Assembly (NCBI GenBank): GCA_963971535.1
Contig: OZ020592.1
Location: 127,968,166-128,032,165, forward strand
Source of the DNA: Notolepis coatsorum
Taxonomy: Eukaryota; Chordata; Actinopteri; Aulopiformes; Paralepididae
DNA length: 64,000 nt
Direction of reading: 5' to 3'
A program made the translations under genes and the position numbers. Of this stretch, positions 1-10,490 are shown in pieces. Under the pieces are notes generated by a model that saw only the letters and a list, made by a program, of their open reading frames with translations, searched no databases and was not told the DNA's origin. Positions within the stretch are counted from its first letter, which is position 1, and the number at the start of each line of letters is the position of its first letter.

Positions 1-689
1 CCCTGCATGGCATTGGTCCTGGGAATGTCCCTGCCTTGGGTGAAGCTCACTTACCTGTTCAGATTGGCAGCCAGACTGTGGGTGTAGATTTCATACTTGC
101 CGACCTGCCAGGCAGTGCTGAGGCCATCCTGGGCCATCCATTCTTAGAGCAGTCAAGAGCACATCTGGACTTTGGCAACCGAAAGATTGTGTTGTTCGGT
201 GAACAAATACCATACTTCCATCCGGACAACAGGCCGAGAGCACATGCAGTAAGAGTAGCTCGCACCACAGTGCTAGCACCAGGACGTGAGTACATTATAC
301 CGGGAAATGCTCATTTCCGGACCCCTGTGAAAGGAGAGGTGATGCTATGCCCTACAAAAGGCTTTGTTGAGAAGCACCGATTGCTGGTGGCCCGGGTCTT
401 AGTAGGAGCCCAGCCCAGTAAGAGTATACCAATCAGAGTATTTAACCCAGGAACCACTGATGTTACCATCAAGAAAGGAGCTGTAGCAGGGTTTCTCCAG
501 TCTGTTGAGATAATGGAGCCCCCTACCATCATCACTGAATCCCAACAGTCCGACCGTGCCTTCCCCACCGTGCCAGAACATCTCACCACTCTGTACGCCC
601 AGAGTTCCATTGAGCTAACTACCGGGGAAAAGTGCAGTCTAGCGAAGCTCCTGCAAGACTACGGCGACATCTTCTCTACAGGACCCTAA
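1..689 (+). mobile_element. Gypsy-like LTR retrotransposon fossil, pol fragment (protease end to RT linker)
   Basis: The frame entering from the left edge reads as the C-terminal half of a retropepsin. The residues A-I-L-G-H-P-F-L near 125-150 are the conserved second half of such proteases. About 150 residues of the spacer that leads towards reverse transcriptase follow. The family is Gypsy/Ty3-like by this arrangement. No reverse transcriptase, integrase or LTR follows, so this is a fragment. It is a fossil, and its age cannot be judged from a single copy. Confidence 0.7.
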
Positions 690-830
690 TGAGTATAGGG
701 TGTCAATCACACGGCGGCCATTTTAGCTTTCAAACAAGGTGTTAGTTGATCGGCAATAACACAGCCTGCAGCCGACAGAGGGCGGGCCATCCGATACTTT
801 TGTACAGGTTTGTGTTGCTTCTGTATGAAC
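690..830. other. Short unassigned spacer
   Basis: This stretch lies between the Gypsy-like fragment and the start of a hAT-type terminus. I recognise nothing in it. Confidence 0.5.
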
Positions 831-1610
831 CAGGGGTCTCAAACTCGCGGCCCGCGGGCCAATTGCGGCCCGAGGGATGATATTTTGCGGACCCTTCTTG
901 ACATCAAAGTTTAGTGTTAATGCGGCCCGCGCGCAACTGTTTGCCGAGTCGTTGCGCGAGAGTTGGAAGTTTTATTTATTTTATCACTTGTAGGCTACCA
1001 TAGCGCAGGCTCATGACAGCAACGTTATGTTAGTGACTTGGTTGAAACGTGATTCCGGAGTGATATCAAGTAAAGTGGAAGGCAAATGCATCCTCGCTAT
1101 CTCCTCTGACTGCGAGCAGTGCTCTGCATGTCCGGCTGCACTGCCACACTGTCTGTCTGTGTACGGGTCTGGTCCAATCACATTCAGCATCCCGTCAGCG
1201 TTTTCCCCCCTCACCCACAGTCTGCAAATCAGATGCAGAGTAGGGCGGGTCTTCACGGAATGCAAGTCGTCTCTCTCTTTCAGTCAGAGCAGAGTTGACA
1301 GCGCATCTACAGTAAACTCGCTCCCAGTTTTATCTCTGTGAGATAAATGTAGCTACTAGCCTAGTTTCGCCAGCAGGCAGCCAGCAGAAAAATATGGCAT
1401 TTTCAAAGATGGTCAGTAAAAGAAAAGTCGACTGCAATTCAAAGGTGAATGGACTGAAAAATATGCGTTCATCCTGAGTCCCAGCACCAAACCAATGATA
1501 CTATATGCCAAGAAACGGTAGCTCTTGTGAAGGGTGGCAATTTGAAAATAATGTATGACTGAGTGATGGAGACCATGTTTGAAGGCAAACAAAAGCAAAT
1601 CCCCCTCAGA
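831..1610 (+). mobile_element. hAT transposon remnant (Charlie / GTF2IRD2-like) with broken N-terminal transposase
   Basis: The left end CAGGGGTCTCAAACTC with the following GGCCCGCGGGCC is typical of hAT elements that encode GTF2IRD2/ZBED-like transposases. About 600 bases in, the codons read S-K-R-K-V-D near 1415-1432, F-K-G-E-W-T-E-K-Y-A-F-I-L at 1438-1476 and Q-E-T-V-A-L-V-K-G-G-N-L-K at 1509-1547. This is the start of that transposase family, where a BED-like zinc finger should form. The three blocks lie in different frames and the frames carry stops, so the gene is dead. No right terminus is visible; LINE sequence follows. Family attribution rests on recalled motifs, not a search. Confidence 0.65.
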
Positions 1611-1782
1611 TCACACAGCAACCAGAATAACTGAAATACTGGCTGGTGATTTGATTAAACAGCTTTGTGATAGAAAAACTAAAAATGCACAGTGTATTCT
1701 GATAGAACTAAAAGTACCCCACTCAAAATTATACTTGAGTATCACAGGTAAAGGTACATCATCTGTCTGATCTTGTATTCCA

Positions 1783-2195
1783 GTGCTTGGGAGCATTTCA
1801 ACCTTTGATTCGTTGACCACTAAAGGTAAAAAGAAAATCCACTGGCTCACCGTCAACTACCGAATCCCCTACAAGATCCTCCTCCTCACCTATAAATCCC
1901 TGCATGGGATGGCACCATCCTACCTGACCGACCTACTCCACCCCTATACTCCAGCACGAGGCCTCCGCTCCTCCAACTCTGACCTCCTCACCATCCCCCG
2001 CACCAGGCAATCCACACTGGGAGACAGAGCTTTCTCCGTAGCCGCACCCAGGCTGTGGAACTCCCTCTCCCCTTCCATCCGAGGCTCTGACACCATCAGC
2101 CTCTTGAAAACCCACCTAAAAACCCTCCTGTTCACACTTCGCGCAACACAGCGTTGCTCCCAAGTAGCCAACCCCCTGACTTTTTTCTTTTAAAG
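1783..2195 (+). mobile_element. LINE ORF2 C-terminal fragment (L2/CR1-like)
   Basis: The frame reads H-W-L-T-V-N-Y-R-I-P-Y-K, then K-S-L-H-G-M-A-P-S-Y-L, then A-F-S-V-A-A-P-R-L-W-N-S-L. These are the standard C-terminal blocks of jockey-superfamily LINEs (L2, CR1, Rex1) found throughout fish genomes. A stop follows at 2191-2193. The piece is 5' truncated and lacks the catalytic reverse transcriptase motifs, so it is an immobile remnant. The exact clade is uncertain. Confidence 0.75.
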
Positions 2196-2478
2196 GTGAC
2201 ATGCATTATAAATGTCATTTTTCAGTCTCTAGCATTGTATTATAGTAATAGGAGTTAGTATCAATGTGTTTTAGTGTCTAAATACCATATTGGCGGATTG
2301 CTCTGATTCAGCTCAGATCATTTCCTGCTCCAGTAAATTAGGCGTGACGTTACTCAGGCTCTGGGTAGCAGACAGTGATGTGATTGGCTCTGTGGTTGTA
2401 GCTAATGCCCGCCCACAATCTACCTAGACTGACTGTACACAGCGAGTGGAAACCACTTCCTCATACTCTGCATGCACT
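2196..2478. other. Unassigned sequence, possibly part of a non-autonomous element
   Basis: There is no open frame or RNA signal here. The style (a short unique stretch leading into GA-rich repeats) is compatible with a degraded transposon, but I could not find termini. Confidence 0.3.
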
Positions 2479-2905
<427 letters not shown>

Positions 2906-3342
2906 TCGCAGACTGTGTGGACTGACTGTCACTCAAAGTGCTTATGGGCGGAGCCAGGCCATAACAGCCTGAAATCTAGAAGCTGAAAAATGATGGTTTT
3001 GAGTACTTGATTAGAAATATAAAACAATGCATTTAAAAAAAAAAAACCTTACAGATGTCTTCAATAGACTCACAGGAATTGTGTAAAGTTGCCCAAATAG
3101 TGCTAGGAATAGCAACGCATGTCCCCTTAAAGCTACTGATCCTGTTGTTTTTGTTTAGTTTATTCTGTGTTACTGTTTCTTCCAAATGGACTGCACCTTG
3201 CTTCCCTTTTAATTTTCATTTGTTTTATTTTCCTGTTGTTACTATACACATATATTAATATTCTTATCTTGTCTTTTATCTAGCTTCTCTTTTTATGTAA
3301 AGTGTCCTTGCGTCTGAGAAAGGCACTTCTCTCTCTCCCAAT
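2906..3342. other. AT-rich unassigned sequence
   Basis: Apart from a short A-tract near 3035, I see no gene, repeat boundary or regulatory signal that I can support. Confidence 0.4.
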
Positions 3343-3667
<325 letters not shown>

Positions 3668-3799
3668 GTTAAAGTGGCATGTGGTCCAGTTCCGCTTGCT
3701 CTGATGACTTCATCTTGAAGTTGGCAGGCATACAATCATCTTCATCATACAATCATCTTCATCAACGTATGCCGTGTTTTGTATGCTAAATATTTTTCT

Positions 3800-4002
3800 A
3801 CAAAGTAACTGATGGGTTCAGATCAATTATAGCAGAGTAAAAAGTACAATAGCTCCTTTGAAATGTACTTTGAAAAGTACAAAGTTCCCTAAAATTAAAA
3901 TATTCAAGTTCAACTACCTCAAAATTATACTTACCTATAAACCGTATAAAATGTAGATCACAAAAAAATGTAAAACAAGACATAGTTACTTTCCACCGTT
4001 GA
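3800..4002. mobile_element. Tol2-like hAT right-end fragment
   Basis: The motifs AGTAAAAAGTACAATAG, TACCTCAAAATTATACTT and a terminal AGTTACTTTCCACC are typical of the right subterminal region of Tol2-like hAT elements in fish. Only this end is present and I see no transposase codons. The assignment is by recalled sequence style. Confidence 0.5.
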
Positions 4003-4261
4003 AGAACAAATACCTCTCTGTTGCTAAGCAATGAGCAACCTTTTGTTCTCTCTCTCTCAGCAACCATCCAACGGCATGTGTAACATTAATTTCCGCTTAA
4101 CTCGTCTGAACTGCTCAGCAAGTTCATTCAAATTGATTGCTTGAATAGCTTGAATGGGCGGTCACTCTCTGTACCTAACGGACATTGTCCAGCGGTCACA
4201 AGGTGTCGGGGCGTGGTGGATTAATTACCTTTCGATATAGGAGCCGGCCCGTATGCACACG

Positions 4262-4275
4262 GTTGCCTTGGTAAC
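4262..4275. promoter_or_regulatory. Candidate RFX X-box
   Basis: GTTGCCTTGGTAAC is a full match to the palindromic X-box (GTTGCC-NN-GGTAAC type) bound by RFX factors. It lies about 135 bases upstream of a perfect-Kozak ATG, with a TTTAAAA box at 4281-4287 between them. The motif is seen directly; promoter function is inference, and chance occurrence in repeat-derived DNA is possible. Confidence 0.35.
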
Positions 4276-4409
4276 ACAGGTTTAAAAGTGGATACCTGCT
4301 TTACCATATAGGGGCATTTGTTTGGAAGAAGGCGTGTGTACAGAGCGAGCTGCTATAGGGACAGAGAAAACACACGGCTAGGTGAGAGAGAAGACCCCAA
4401 CATGCCACC

Positions 4410-4565
4410 ATGGTACAGGACCATTCTACCCTTCTAAATGTGGGGTTTAGCCTGTTTACTAATCAGCACACACATGTTAACCCTTTCACTACCAGAAGGT
4501 TAACCCTTTACTATCACACTACAGACGGTTGTCGTGTGGCAGTGAAAGGGTTAACCCTTTGGTAG
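4410..4565 (+). CDS. Hypothetical 51-codon frame with perfect Kozak context
   Basis: The start context GCCACCATGG is an ideal vertebrate Kozak sequence. The frame runs 51 codons to TAG at 4563-4565. The last half is translated from the palindromic miniature TTAA element at 4477-4579, so the C-terminus is repeat-derived. A possible splice donor (GCTAG followed by GTGAGA, near 4380) lies upstream. I recognise no domain. It could be a chance frame, or the remains of a first exon downstream of the X-box. Confidence 0.15.
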   Translation: MVQDHSTLLNVGFSLFTNQHTHVNPFTTRRLTLYYHTTDGCRVAVKGLTLW

Positions 4566-4579
4566 AGTGGAAGGGTTAA
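4477..4579. mobile_element. Nested pair of miniature piggyBac-like TTAA palindromes
   Basis: The outer unit begins TTAACCCTTTCACTACC and ends as its near inverse complement, GGTAGAGTGGAAGGGTTAA. Inside it, at 4500-4554, is a second unit beginning TTAACCCTTT and ending AAAGGGTTAA. The inner unit sits at an internal TTAA of the outer one. TTAA targets and CCCTTT-type terminal repeats are the mark of piggyBac-like elements, including the 0.9 kb family at 4763-5681. At 103 and 55 bases these are near the minimum possible size. Confidence 0.6.
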
Positions 4580-4762
4580 GATAAGATAAGATCATTTATT
4601 CCTTTATTGATCCCCTCAGGAAAATTCTCATCTTATATTTTATATCCCCTCTGACCATTTTCTTGAGCATAGCTTACTTTTCGAAGATTTTAGTTTACCT
4701 TTTATTTTAGGGAGATAAACCATAGAATTACACACATTGGTCACTCATTAGAAAATCCACTC
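4580..4762. other. LINE-like 3' tail (GATAA repeats) and short spacer
   Basis: AAGATAAGATAAGATC followed by ATTTATTCCTTTATTGATCCC is the style of short tandem 3' tails left by fish LINEs. Nothing else is recognised before the piggyBac-like element. Confidence 0.35.
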
Positions 4763-5681
4763 TTAACCCTTTCAGTGCCACGGATGACATATCTCATTTT
4801 ATTAGCCCCCCCACTGAGTGCCCACGACGACAAATATCGTTTTATTGTTTTATTAGCGATCTGAAATCATATTTCATCAACCGAGTCTCCCGTTAGTACA
4901 GCAGCCCCTACAGGAGCTCAGAATGGAAAAAAGCGCCCCCTATCGTCTATCCTTGTGTAACTGCAGGTCAGTCGCTTAGACTGACCTGGGATCTGTAGAT
5001 ATGTAGGGGCGGAGCCAGCTGGTTCCTTGTGCTGGCAAGAAGTCTGATCAACATGGAAGTCATCGCGGGACGGGAATCAGCCTGGAATATATATTTACAG
5101 CAGCCAATACTCAATCAATAAGCGTGATCTATATTTGGAATGGCGATCAGGAATTGGAATGATCTTTTTGGAGAACATCTGATCTGAGGTAAGGAATCTA
5201 TTTTACCAGTCTTGGGATAATCAGAGTTGTATTCGCTGAGATCTCAGCGTTTGCCCAATGTGTGATGTGTCTGTGTGTGCGCGATCGCTGATGAGGAAAT
5301 AAGAGAATAGATTTTTCAGATCGCCTCTATAGCGTGCATACGTACAAGCGTTTATTTGAAAACGATTCATAAATAGGCCGAAAAATGAAAATTTTTGTGT
5401 ATTCTAGAATATTCCAGTAAATGTCTTTTATCATGGAATCTTTATATTTTCCTTGAAAACGAGGGCTTTTCAAAATGCTATAAAACGAAAATGAACCGAT
5501 AAAAAAACAATCTGCTTCGACAATGTTGACTGGAAAACGAGTCATTGATAAGCGACGGGCAGATTAGACACATAGCCATAATTTAAAACATAGATTAGGC
5601 GTTTTTAACGCTAACATTGAAGTGGATGGTGGGCATTCAACGGGATAAATCAAGGTTAAGCAAGGGCTCTGAAAGTGTTAA
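4763..5681. mobile_element. Non-autonomous piggyBac-like element, copy 1
   Basis: It is bounded by TTAA at 4763-4766 and 5678-5681. Imperfect terminal inverted repeats read CCCTTTCAGTGCCAC on the left and ACTTTCAGAGCCC (inverse) on the right. A second copy at 37023-39047 shares the same order of blocks: GCGATCTGAAATCATATT, AAAAAAGCGCCCCCTATCGT, GATCAGGAATTGGAAT, GGTAAGGAATCTAT, then TTATTTGAAAACGATTCATA, then GACGGGCAGATTAGACACAT. Both copies keep an AGGTAAGG splice-donor-like site at the same place, possibly from the 5' untranslated exon of an autonomous relative. There is no transposase frame. Confidence 0.8.
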
Positions 5682-5699
5682 TCAACTCTCTGTGTAAAC

Positions 5700-6041
5700 C
5701 TCACAGTCTCACTCCCTCTCTCTCTCCCCCCACCTCTCTCTCTATTTGTCTCTCTCCCTCCTTCTCTCTCCCCCCACCTCTCTCTCTCTCCCCCTCTCTC
5801 TCCCCCACCCCTCTCTCTCGCTTTCTCTCTGTTTGTCTCTCTCCCTCTCTCTCCCCAACCCCTCTCTCTTTCTCTCTCTGTTTGTCTCTCTCCCTCCCGC
5901 TCTCTCCCCCTACCTCTCTATCTCTTTCTCTCTCTGTTTGTCTCTCTCCCTCCCGCTCTCTCCCCCCACCGCTCTCTCTCTCTTTCTCCCTCTCTCTCTT
6001 TCTCCCTATCTCTCTCTTTCTCTCTCCCTCCCTCCCTCCCT

Positions 6042-6137
<96 letters not shown>
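5700..6137. repeat. CT-rich minisatellite passing into pure (CT)n
   Basis: Positions 5700-6040 hold degenerate units of about 57-60 bases marked by TCTCTGTTTGTCTCTCTCCC, repeated at least four times. A pure (CT)n tract runs from about 6047 to 6137. Long serine/leucine or glutamate/arginine frames on either strand are repeat artefacts. Confidence 0.9.
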
Positions 6138-6140
<3 letters not shown>

Positions 6141-6282
6141 CTTGGTTCAATGCGATGGTTTCTTTGACAAGAGGCAACCAACCTGTACAATGTTTGAATC
6201 ATATATGTATCTTTTAAAGAGATGGTACGACAAAATAAAAAAAACGAACCTAAACACAGAATAAATGAAGAAAATGGGTTGG

Positions 6283-6425
<143 letters not shown>

Positions 6426-6426
6426 G

Positions 6427-6767
6427 TAAAAGAGGTTAAATGTGCTGGGCTGTGTATAGCATCATGATATGCACTTCGTTACATCACAAAGCACACAAGT
6501 AACACACTCATTGGAGTTGAATAAAACTCAGTGGGATAATATTATATACTTAATCAGTCCCTCCTGGGTCTTCATTCAACTGATCAAGGTTTAACATGAA
6601 ACCACAAAGGAGTCCAGATATATTCCAGAATGTCTCTGTCCTTTGGTGGAGATCAAATTACATCTGATTCAAATGTATTGTCATCATACAGCACACGTAC
6701 AGTACAACGAAGGGATGTTTTGGCATCCAAATCCAACCAGAGTGCAAATGTAACAGTAAAGTACAAC
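6427..6767. other. Unassigned sequence with a LINE-3'-UTR-like stretch
   Basis: Around 6668-6715 the text ATTCAAATGTATTGTCATCATACA followed by CAGTACAACGAA resembles the 3' untranslated end of CR1/Rex1-like LINEs. Nothing else is recognised. The last eight bases, AGTACAAC, are one copy of the target duplication of the next element. Confidence 0.3.
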
Positions 6768-7165
6768 CAGGGGTGTAAAGTACTTGAGTAATTGTACTTT
6801 GTTACAATACTTAAGTACTGTTTTTGGGGATTTGTACTTTACTCGAGTATTATTAGGTTTGTATACTTGTACTTTTACTAAATTACATTTCAGAGAAAAA
6901 AAAACGTTTTACTCCTTACATTTAAAATGCAGACCTACAAAGTACAAATCTCGCAGGTCCAACCATTTTAATTAGTATTTGTTTATCTGGCCGAACTAAC
7001 GTTAACGTTATTAATCCTGCGGCCGCACTTTATTTAAAAACAGCCAATCAAATCCCCATCAATGGAAAATTAACTGCTGATTGGTCCTTGTGCAAGACTA
7101 GAAAGCGGGGATCTTTGATTAAACACCTGTCAGAATTTTGAGACTGGGTACTTTTTACACCCCTG
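6768..7165. mobile_element. Tol2-like hAT MITE, 398 bp, exact 8-bp TSD
   Basis: The element starts CAGGGGTGTAAAGTACTTGA and ends as GTACTTTTTACACCCCTG, an inverted repeat closely related to the ends of medaka Tol2. It is flanked on both sides by the identical octamer AGTACAAC (6760-6767 and 7166-7173), the duplication length expected of hAT transposition. No transposase is encoded. The perfect duplication suggests a fairly recent insertion. Confidence 0.92.
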
Positions 7166-7320
7166 AGTACAACAGTAATATACAATGTACAGGTGATTAA
7201 GTTATAACATACAGTATATACATTTGTACTACTGAGTTTAGTGCTAATCATATGTATGTACAGAGTTGTAGTATTAATATGTAATAAATAATAGTAATGC
7301 GTAATATGTCAATATGAGTT

Positions 7321-8115
7321 TCTCTAAGGAAGGTTGAATCAGCCACTTGGACCATAATAATAAAATATTTTTAGCAAGATATATTTAAGAGCCCATCAAG
7401 CGAGCAGAGTTAGATTCAAGAACATTGATGTCGTGGTAAAGTAAGTATAAACTAGGCGTGAGGTCATATTCCCTACCCAATGTTTTCTGAATGTGAAAAT
7501 AGACCTTAACCCAGAGCGATTGGATATGGTCGCACTGTCAGACATGCAATAGTGCAACATGCAACAGAAAGACATGCAATAGTGCCTATTGGAGGAATTG
7601 GGGAACATGCCACAATGTTCTGTGGAAGAATAAAAAATTAAGCTTGTGAATATTTTTGCCGGTAAATTTTGGATAAATCTTATCACGAATAGAAGTCCAT
7701 TCATCGAATCTCTCCCCAATGTCTTCCCAGATCCACCTCAATGAGTCATAAGAAGAGACACCTGTATGTTAGCAACATACAATATACAGTGTGTGAGGAA
7801 TGAGACGCCTCCTTACAGCTGGAGTCTGTGAAAAACACTTCTGTGAGAGTGCCGTCTCTATTCTAAGAAATATCAAAGTTGAAGATGTTACTTGAAGAAG
7901 TCCTTATCTGAGAGATTAAATTCAATCAATTGTTGAAATAATTTTTAAATACATAAAACATACCCTTCAATTTCCAGTCAAATAGACCAATATCTCTTAA
8001 CTGTGTGATTGTGGGTAAATCTGGGTTGTGCACAATGGGGAAAATAGACTGACATGTTTTCTCTTGATACTCTAAAATGAATGAGATGTTTTTAATTATG
8101 AGAATCGCAGTGGTG
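7321..8115 (-). mobile_element. L1/Tx1-type LINE, ORF2 C-terminal remnant
   Basis: Read on the minus strand, broken frames contain V-S-S-Y-D-S-L-R, then D-I-G-E-R-F-D-E-W (near 7710-7690), then L-W-V-K-V-Y-F-H-I-Q-K-T-L-G-R-E near 7510-7460. These match the C-terminal region of vertebrate L1-type ORF2, past the reverse transcriptase. Many stops and shifts are present. An endonuclease-start fragment of the same family lies on the same strand at 8748-9200, with a SINE between them. One internally deleted L1 later hit by a SINE is the simplest reading. Confidence 0.65.
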
Positions 8116-8219
8116 GAGAAATTGGAACATCTACATGAACGACATCCAACAACAGCAAGGAAACTGGAACTTTATTAGCCTGTGCCAAACTTAAATTAGA
8201 CCAAACATATTAAAATAAA

Positions 8220-8698
8220 AACATATAATATATATAGAGAGGTGGTGTAGTCGTTAACACTATCGCCTCACAGCAAGAAGGTCCTGGGTTCGATTCCCGC
8301 ACCAGGTTGCCGGGTTGCCCGCTACCCAGGTGGGGTATCTCCTGGGCCTTTCTGTGTGGAGTTTGCATGTTCTCTCCCCGTGCTCACAAGGCTTTCCCCT
8401 CCGATAAGATATAAACCCAAAGGAAAAACATGCAGAACAGATCGCTAACGCTATCGTGTCCCTGATGAAGATGGACAGGAGCACTTGGATTGGTCCCCGG
8501 GTGCGGCCCCACGCCGCAGCCCATGTCTGCTCCTGGCTGCCCTTGGGGGGAAAAGGACGAAAGGATAGGTCAAGCTGAGAAGAAATTTCATCGGCGACCC
8601 CCAAAAAATGCATGTATGAGTTTCCTATGTGTCGCCCATCGCATGTGTGTGTTCGCTGCATGACTACATTGCAATGTGTGCTACAAATAAAGACTTCT
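8220..8698 (+). mobile_element. tRNA-derived SINE with intact A and B boxes
   Basis: The RNA polymerase III A box TGGTGTAGTCG is at 8243-8253 and a perfect B box GGTTCGATTCC is at 8287-8297. The head continues as in the common fish SINEs (CTGTGTGGAGTTTGCATGTT), and the body diverges. The tail ends in ATAAAGACTTCTTTAAAAT. The AT-rich decamer TTAAAATAAA occurs on both sides (8210-8219 and 8699-8708) and may be the target duplication, though its composition makes chance possible. It is not a tRNA gene: the cloverleaf downstream of the B box is lost. Confidence 0.85.
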
Positions 8699-8747
8699 TT
8701 AAAATAAATTAGGAATGTGGCAATAGACAGAGCCGATTATTAGCTCA

Positions 8748-9202
8748 TCAGCTGAAAAAGGAATAAAATGAAAAGACAATCAAGTCCACAGTGCCTATTT
8801 CATTTGAACTGTACAAAGAGACGTAAACCTGGCCAACCCAGTCCCCCTTAAGTTCGATGTGTTCAGTGTAAGATAAAATACTTTCCTGCAACAGCGCAAT
8901 TGAGACTCTTTCTTTTTTAAATGTTTTATCAAGTGTCCACAACCCCTTTATGTTCCAAGAGGCCCATCTACTGTAAGTACTGTGTTGTCTAATGTATTTC
9001 AATGAACAATAACATTTTTAGATGATGCAAAGTGCATATGAGCATGTGCCCAGCGGAAGAAGGAAAAATAATAATACAAAGAATAAAAGAGATTACAAGT
9101 TCTAAATCACCATCGAAACCAAAACTAGGAATGATATTAACACATCTGAGAGAGGGGAAGGAACACAGGAAAACAATGCACCTGGGGCACCACATTATAA
9201 TT
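8748..9202 (-). mobile_element. L1/Tx1-type LINE, ORF2 endonuclease-start remnant
   Basis: On the minus strand from about 8965 to 8785 the frame reads W-A-S-W-N-I-K-G-L, then L-L-Q-E-S, then E-H-I-E-L-K-G-D-W-V-G-Q-V-Y. These are the first two catalytic blocks of the apurinic-type endonuclease of L1 ORF2 (the N in WNIKG and the E in LQES). Sequence from 9000 to 9202 may be the 5' leader. It is probably the 5' part of the same L1 as 7321-8115. Confidence 0.6.
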
Positions 9203-9351
9203 AAGCAATAATACACGAGAACCAGTGGTATGTCATGAATATTGACACGGCTGTGATGTGCCCGCAGCTACGAGAGCGAAGCTCGAGTGTCGTAGGCATC
9301 ACAGAGTGGCAATATTCATGACATACCACAGGTTTGAGTGTATTATTGCTT
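9203..9351. mobile_element. Foldback MITE, about 149 bp
   Basis: The left arm AAGCAATAATACAC ... TGGTATGTCATGAATATTG is mirrored by CAATATTCATGACATACCA ... GTGTATTATTGCTT on the right. The centre holds GAGCGAAGCTC. Almost the whole element can form one hairpin. No coding capacity; family unknown. Confidence 0.6.
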
Positions 9352-9545
9352 TTATACAGCAAGTTGCACCGTGGGGAAAAGTATAGGATGAATACAGACA
9401 ATTCTAGGGTCTTTTATATCGATTTCAGTGAACTTGGCGTAGAGAAATAGTTCCTAAAGATGTCTTGTTGCTATGGAATATCAAATGGAGTAGGGCAGGC
9501 TATCAACAAGATTGGCAATGTAAACGAATGACGTATTAGTCTAAT
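9352..9545. other. Unassigned spacer
   Basis: Nothing recognised. Confidence 0.4.
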
Positions 9546-9803
9546 TTAACATAACATACCCGTTAACGTTAGGTTATGACTATAACCAAGTTCTGTTAGT
9601 TAGGGGCGATGCTTGGCATCGCTACTGCACTATCTCGCGTACGTGCACGCGTACTGAATAAACCACAAATGTACCTCTAATACCAGTATTAGTCTGACCA
9701 CACCCCTCATCAGCTTACCTTCATAAGCAGGTGTGTGGTCACCTGCTCTCCTCCTTCCCAAGCTTTCACCACAAGGTGAGGACAAGGGCTGCAGCGGCCG
9801 TCC

Positions 9804-9898
9804 GATGCCAAGCATCGCCCCTAACTAACAGAACTTGGTTATAGTCATAACCTAACGTTCTGTATCGTTAGTGGCTTAGCTTGGCATCGCTACTGCAC
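9804..9898. repeat. Internal complementary region of DIRS-like copy A1
   Basis: The first half (GATGCCAAGCATCGCCCC ... CCTAAC) is the inverse complement of the element's left outer edge at 9568-9625. The second half (GTTCTGTATCGTTAGTGG ... CTGCAC) equals the inverse complement of the last 42 bases of the right terminus. In DIRS elements this region is thought to template the terminal ends during replication. Confidence 0.7.
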
Positions 9899-10386
9899 AA
9901 GGGAGGCCAAGCGGAGCCACTTGGCTGACAAATACACCCCGCTGACAGCCCCCCAAAACCATCAGAACAGGGAGGGCCGAGCCCCCCCGACCCCCCCTAA
10001 TGGAGGGTAGCCCCCCTATTAGGGACGTCACGGGAGGGCGACGGACCCGACCGTGCGAAGAGGCACTCAAGCAACTCAACGCACAGGGTGAGCAGACCGT
10101 GGCTTGACCCCACGACTACACACACGCACAACCCGCATGCCACCCGGGAACGAACGGAGGAACAACCTCGTTACTGCCCCCAGAATCACGGGGTCAAGGG
10201 CAAACCCAACCCCGTGGCAAGGCCGTAGCAGCGGAGCACGAAGGAAGACCCAGACCCACCAAAAGGACTGGACTCCCTAGAATGGGGGCCCGGAGAAGTC
10301 CATGATGCCAGCATCAAGACCCCACCAGGTGGGCACGTAGTGCCCCGCCCCCCACATCGCCAGCGTATTCGGACAAAGGCCCCTCA

Positions 10387-10490
10387 GTTACTGCACCTGG
10401 TATTCCCAGGCGGAACCAACCAGGCCAGAACCTGCCCAGCTTCCGAGATCGGACGAGATCGGGCGTGTTCAGGTCGGTATGGCCGTAAGC
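10387..10490 (-). pseudogene. 5S rRNA-derived sequence 1, only in DIRS-like copy A1
   Basis: Read on the minus strand it starts GCTTACGGCCATACC. It continues ACACGCCCGATCTCGTC, CGATCTCGGAAGCT and GCCTGGGAATACCAGGTGC, the diagnostic blocks of vertebrate 5S rRNA. It is about 104 nt against the usual 120, and lacks about a dozen bases in the middle of the box C region. Copy A2 has the flanking text directly joined (GGCCCCTCAG then CCGAGCGGGC). Either A1 gained it or A2 lost it. It is not an ordinary 5S gene: it is embedded in a repeat and shortened. Confidence 0.8.

Noticed and set aside
8243-8297. tRNA gene (good A and B boxes)
   Set aside because: The downstream half does not fold as tRNA and the sequence continues as a known style of fish SINE. 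The same applies to the boxes at 40986-41040 and near 15570.
10080-10320. Promoter or origin-like GC-rich tract in copy A1
   Set aside because: GC-richness is a property of the whole left half of family A, with no specific motif cluster.
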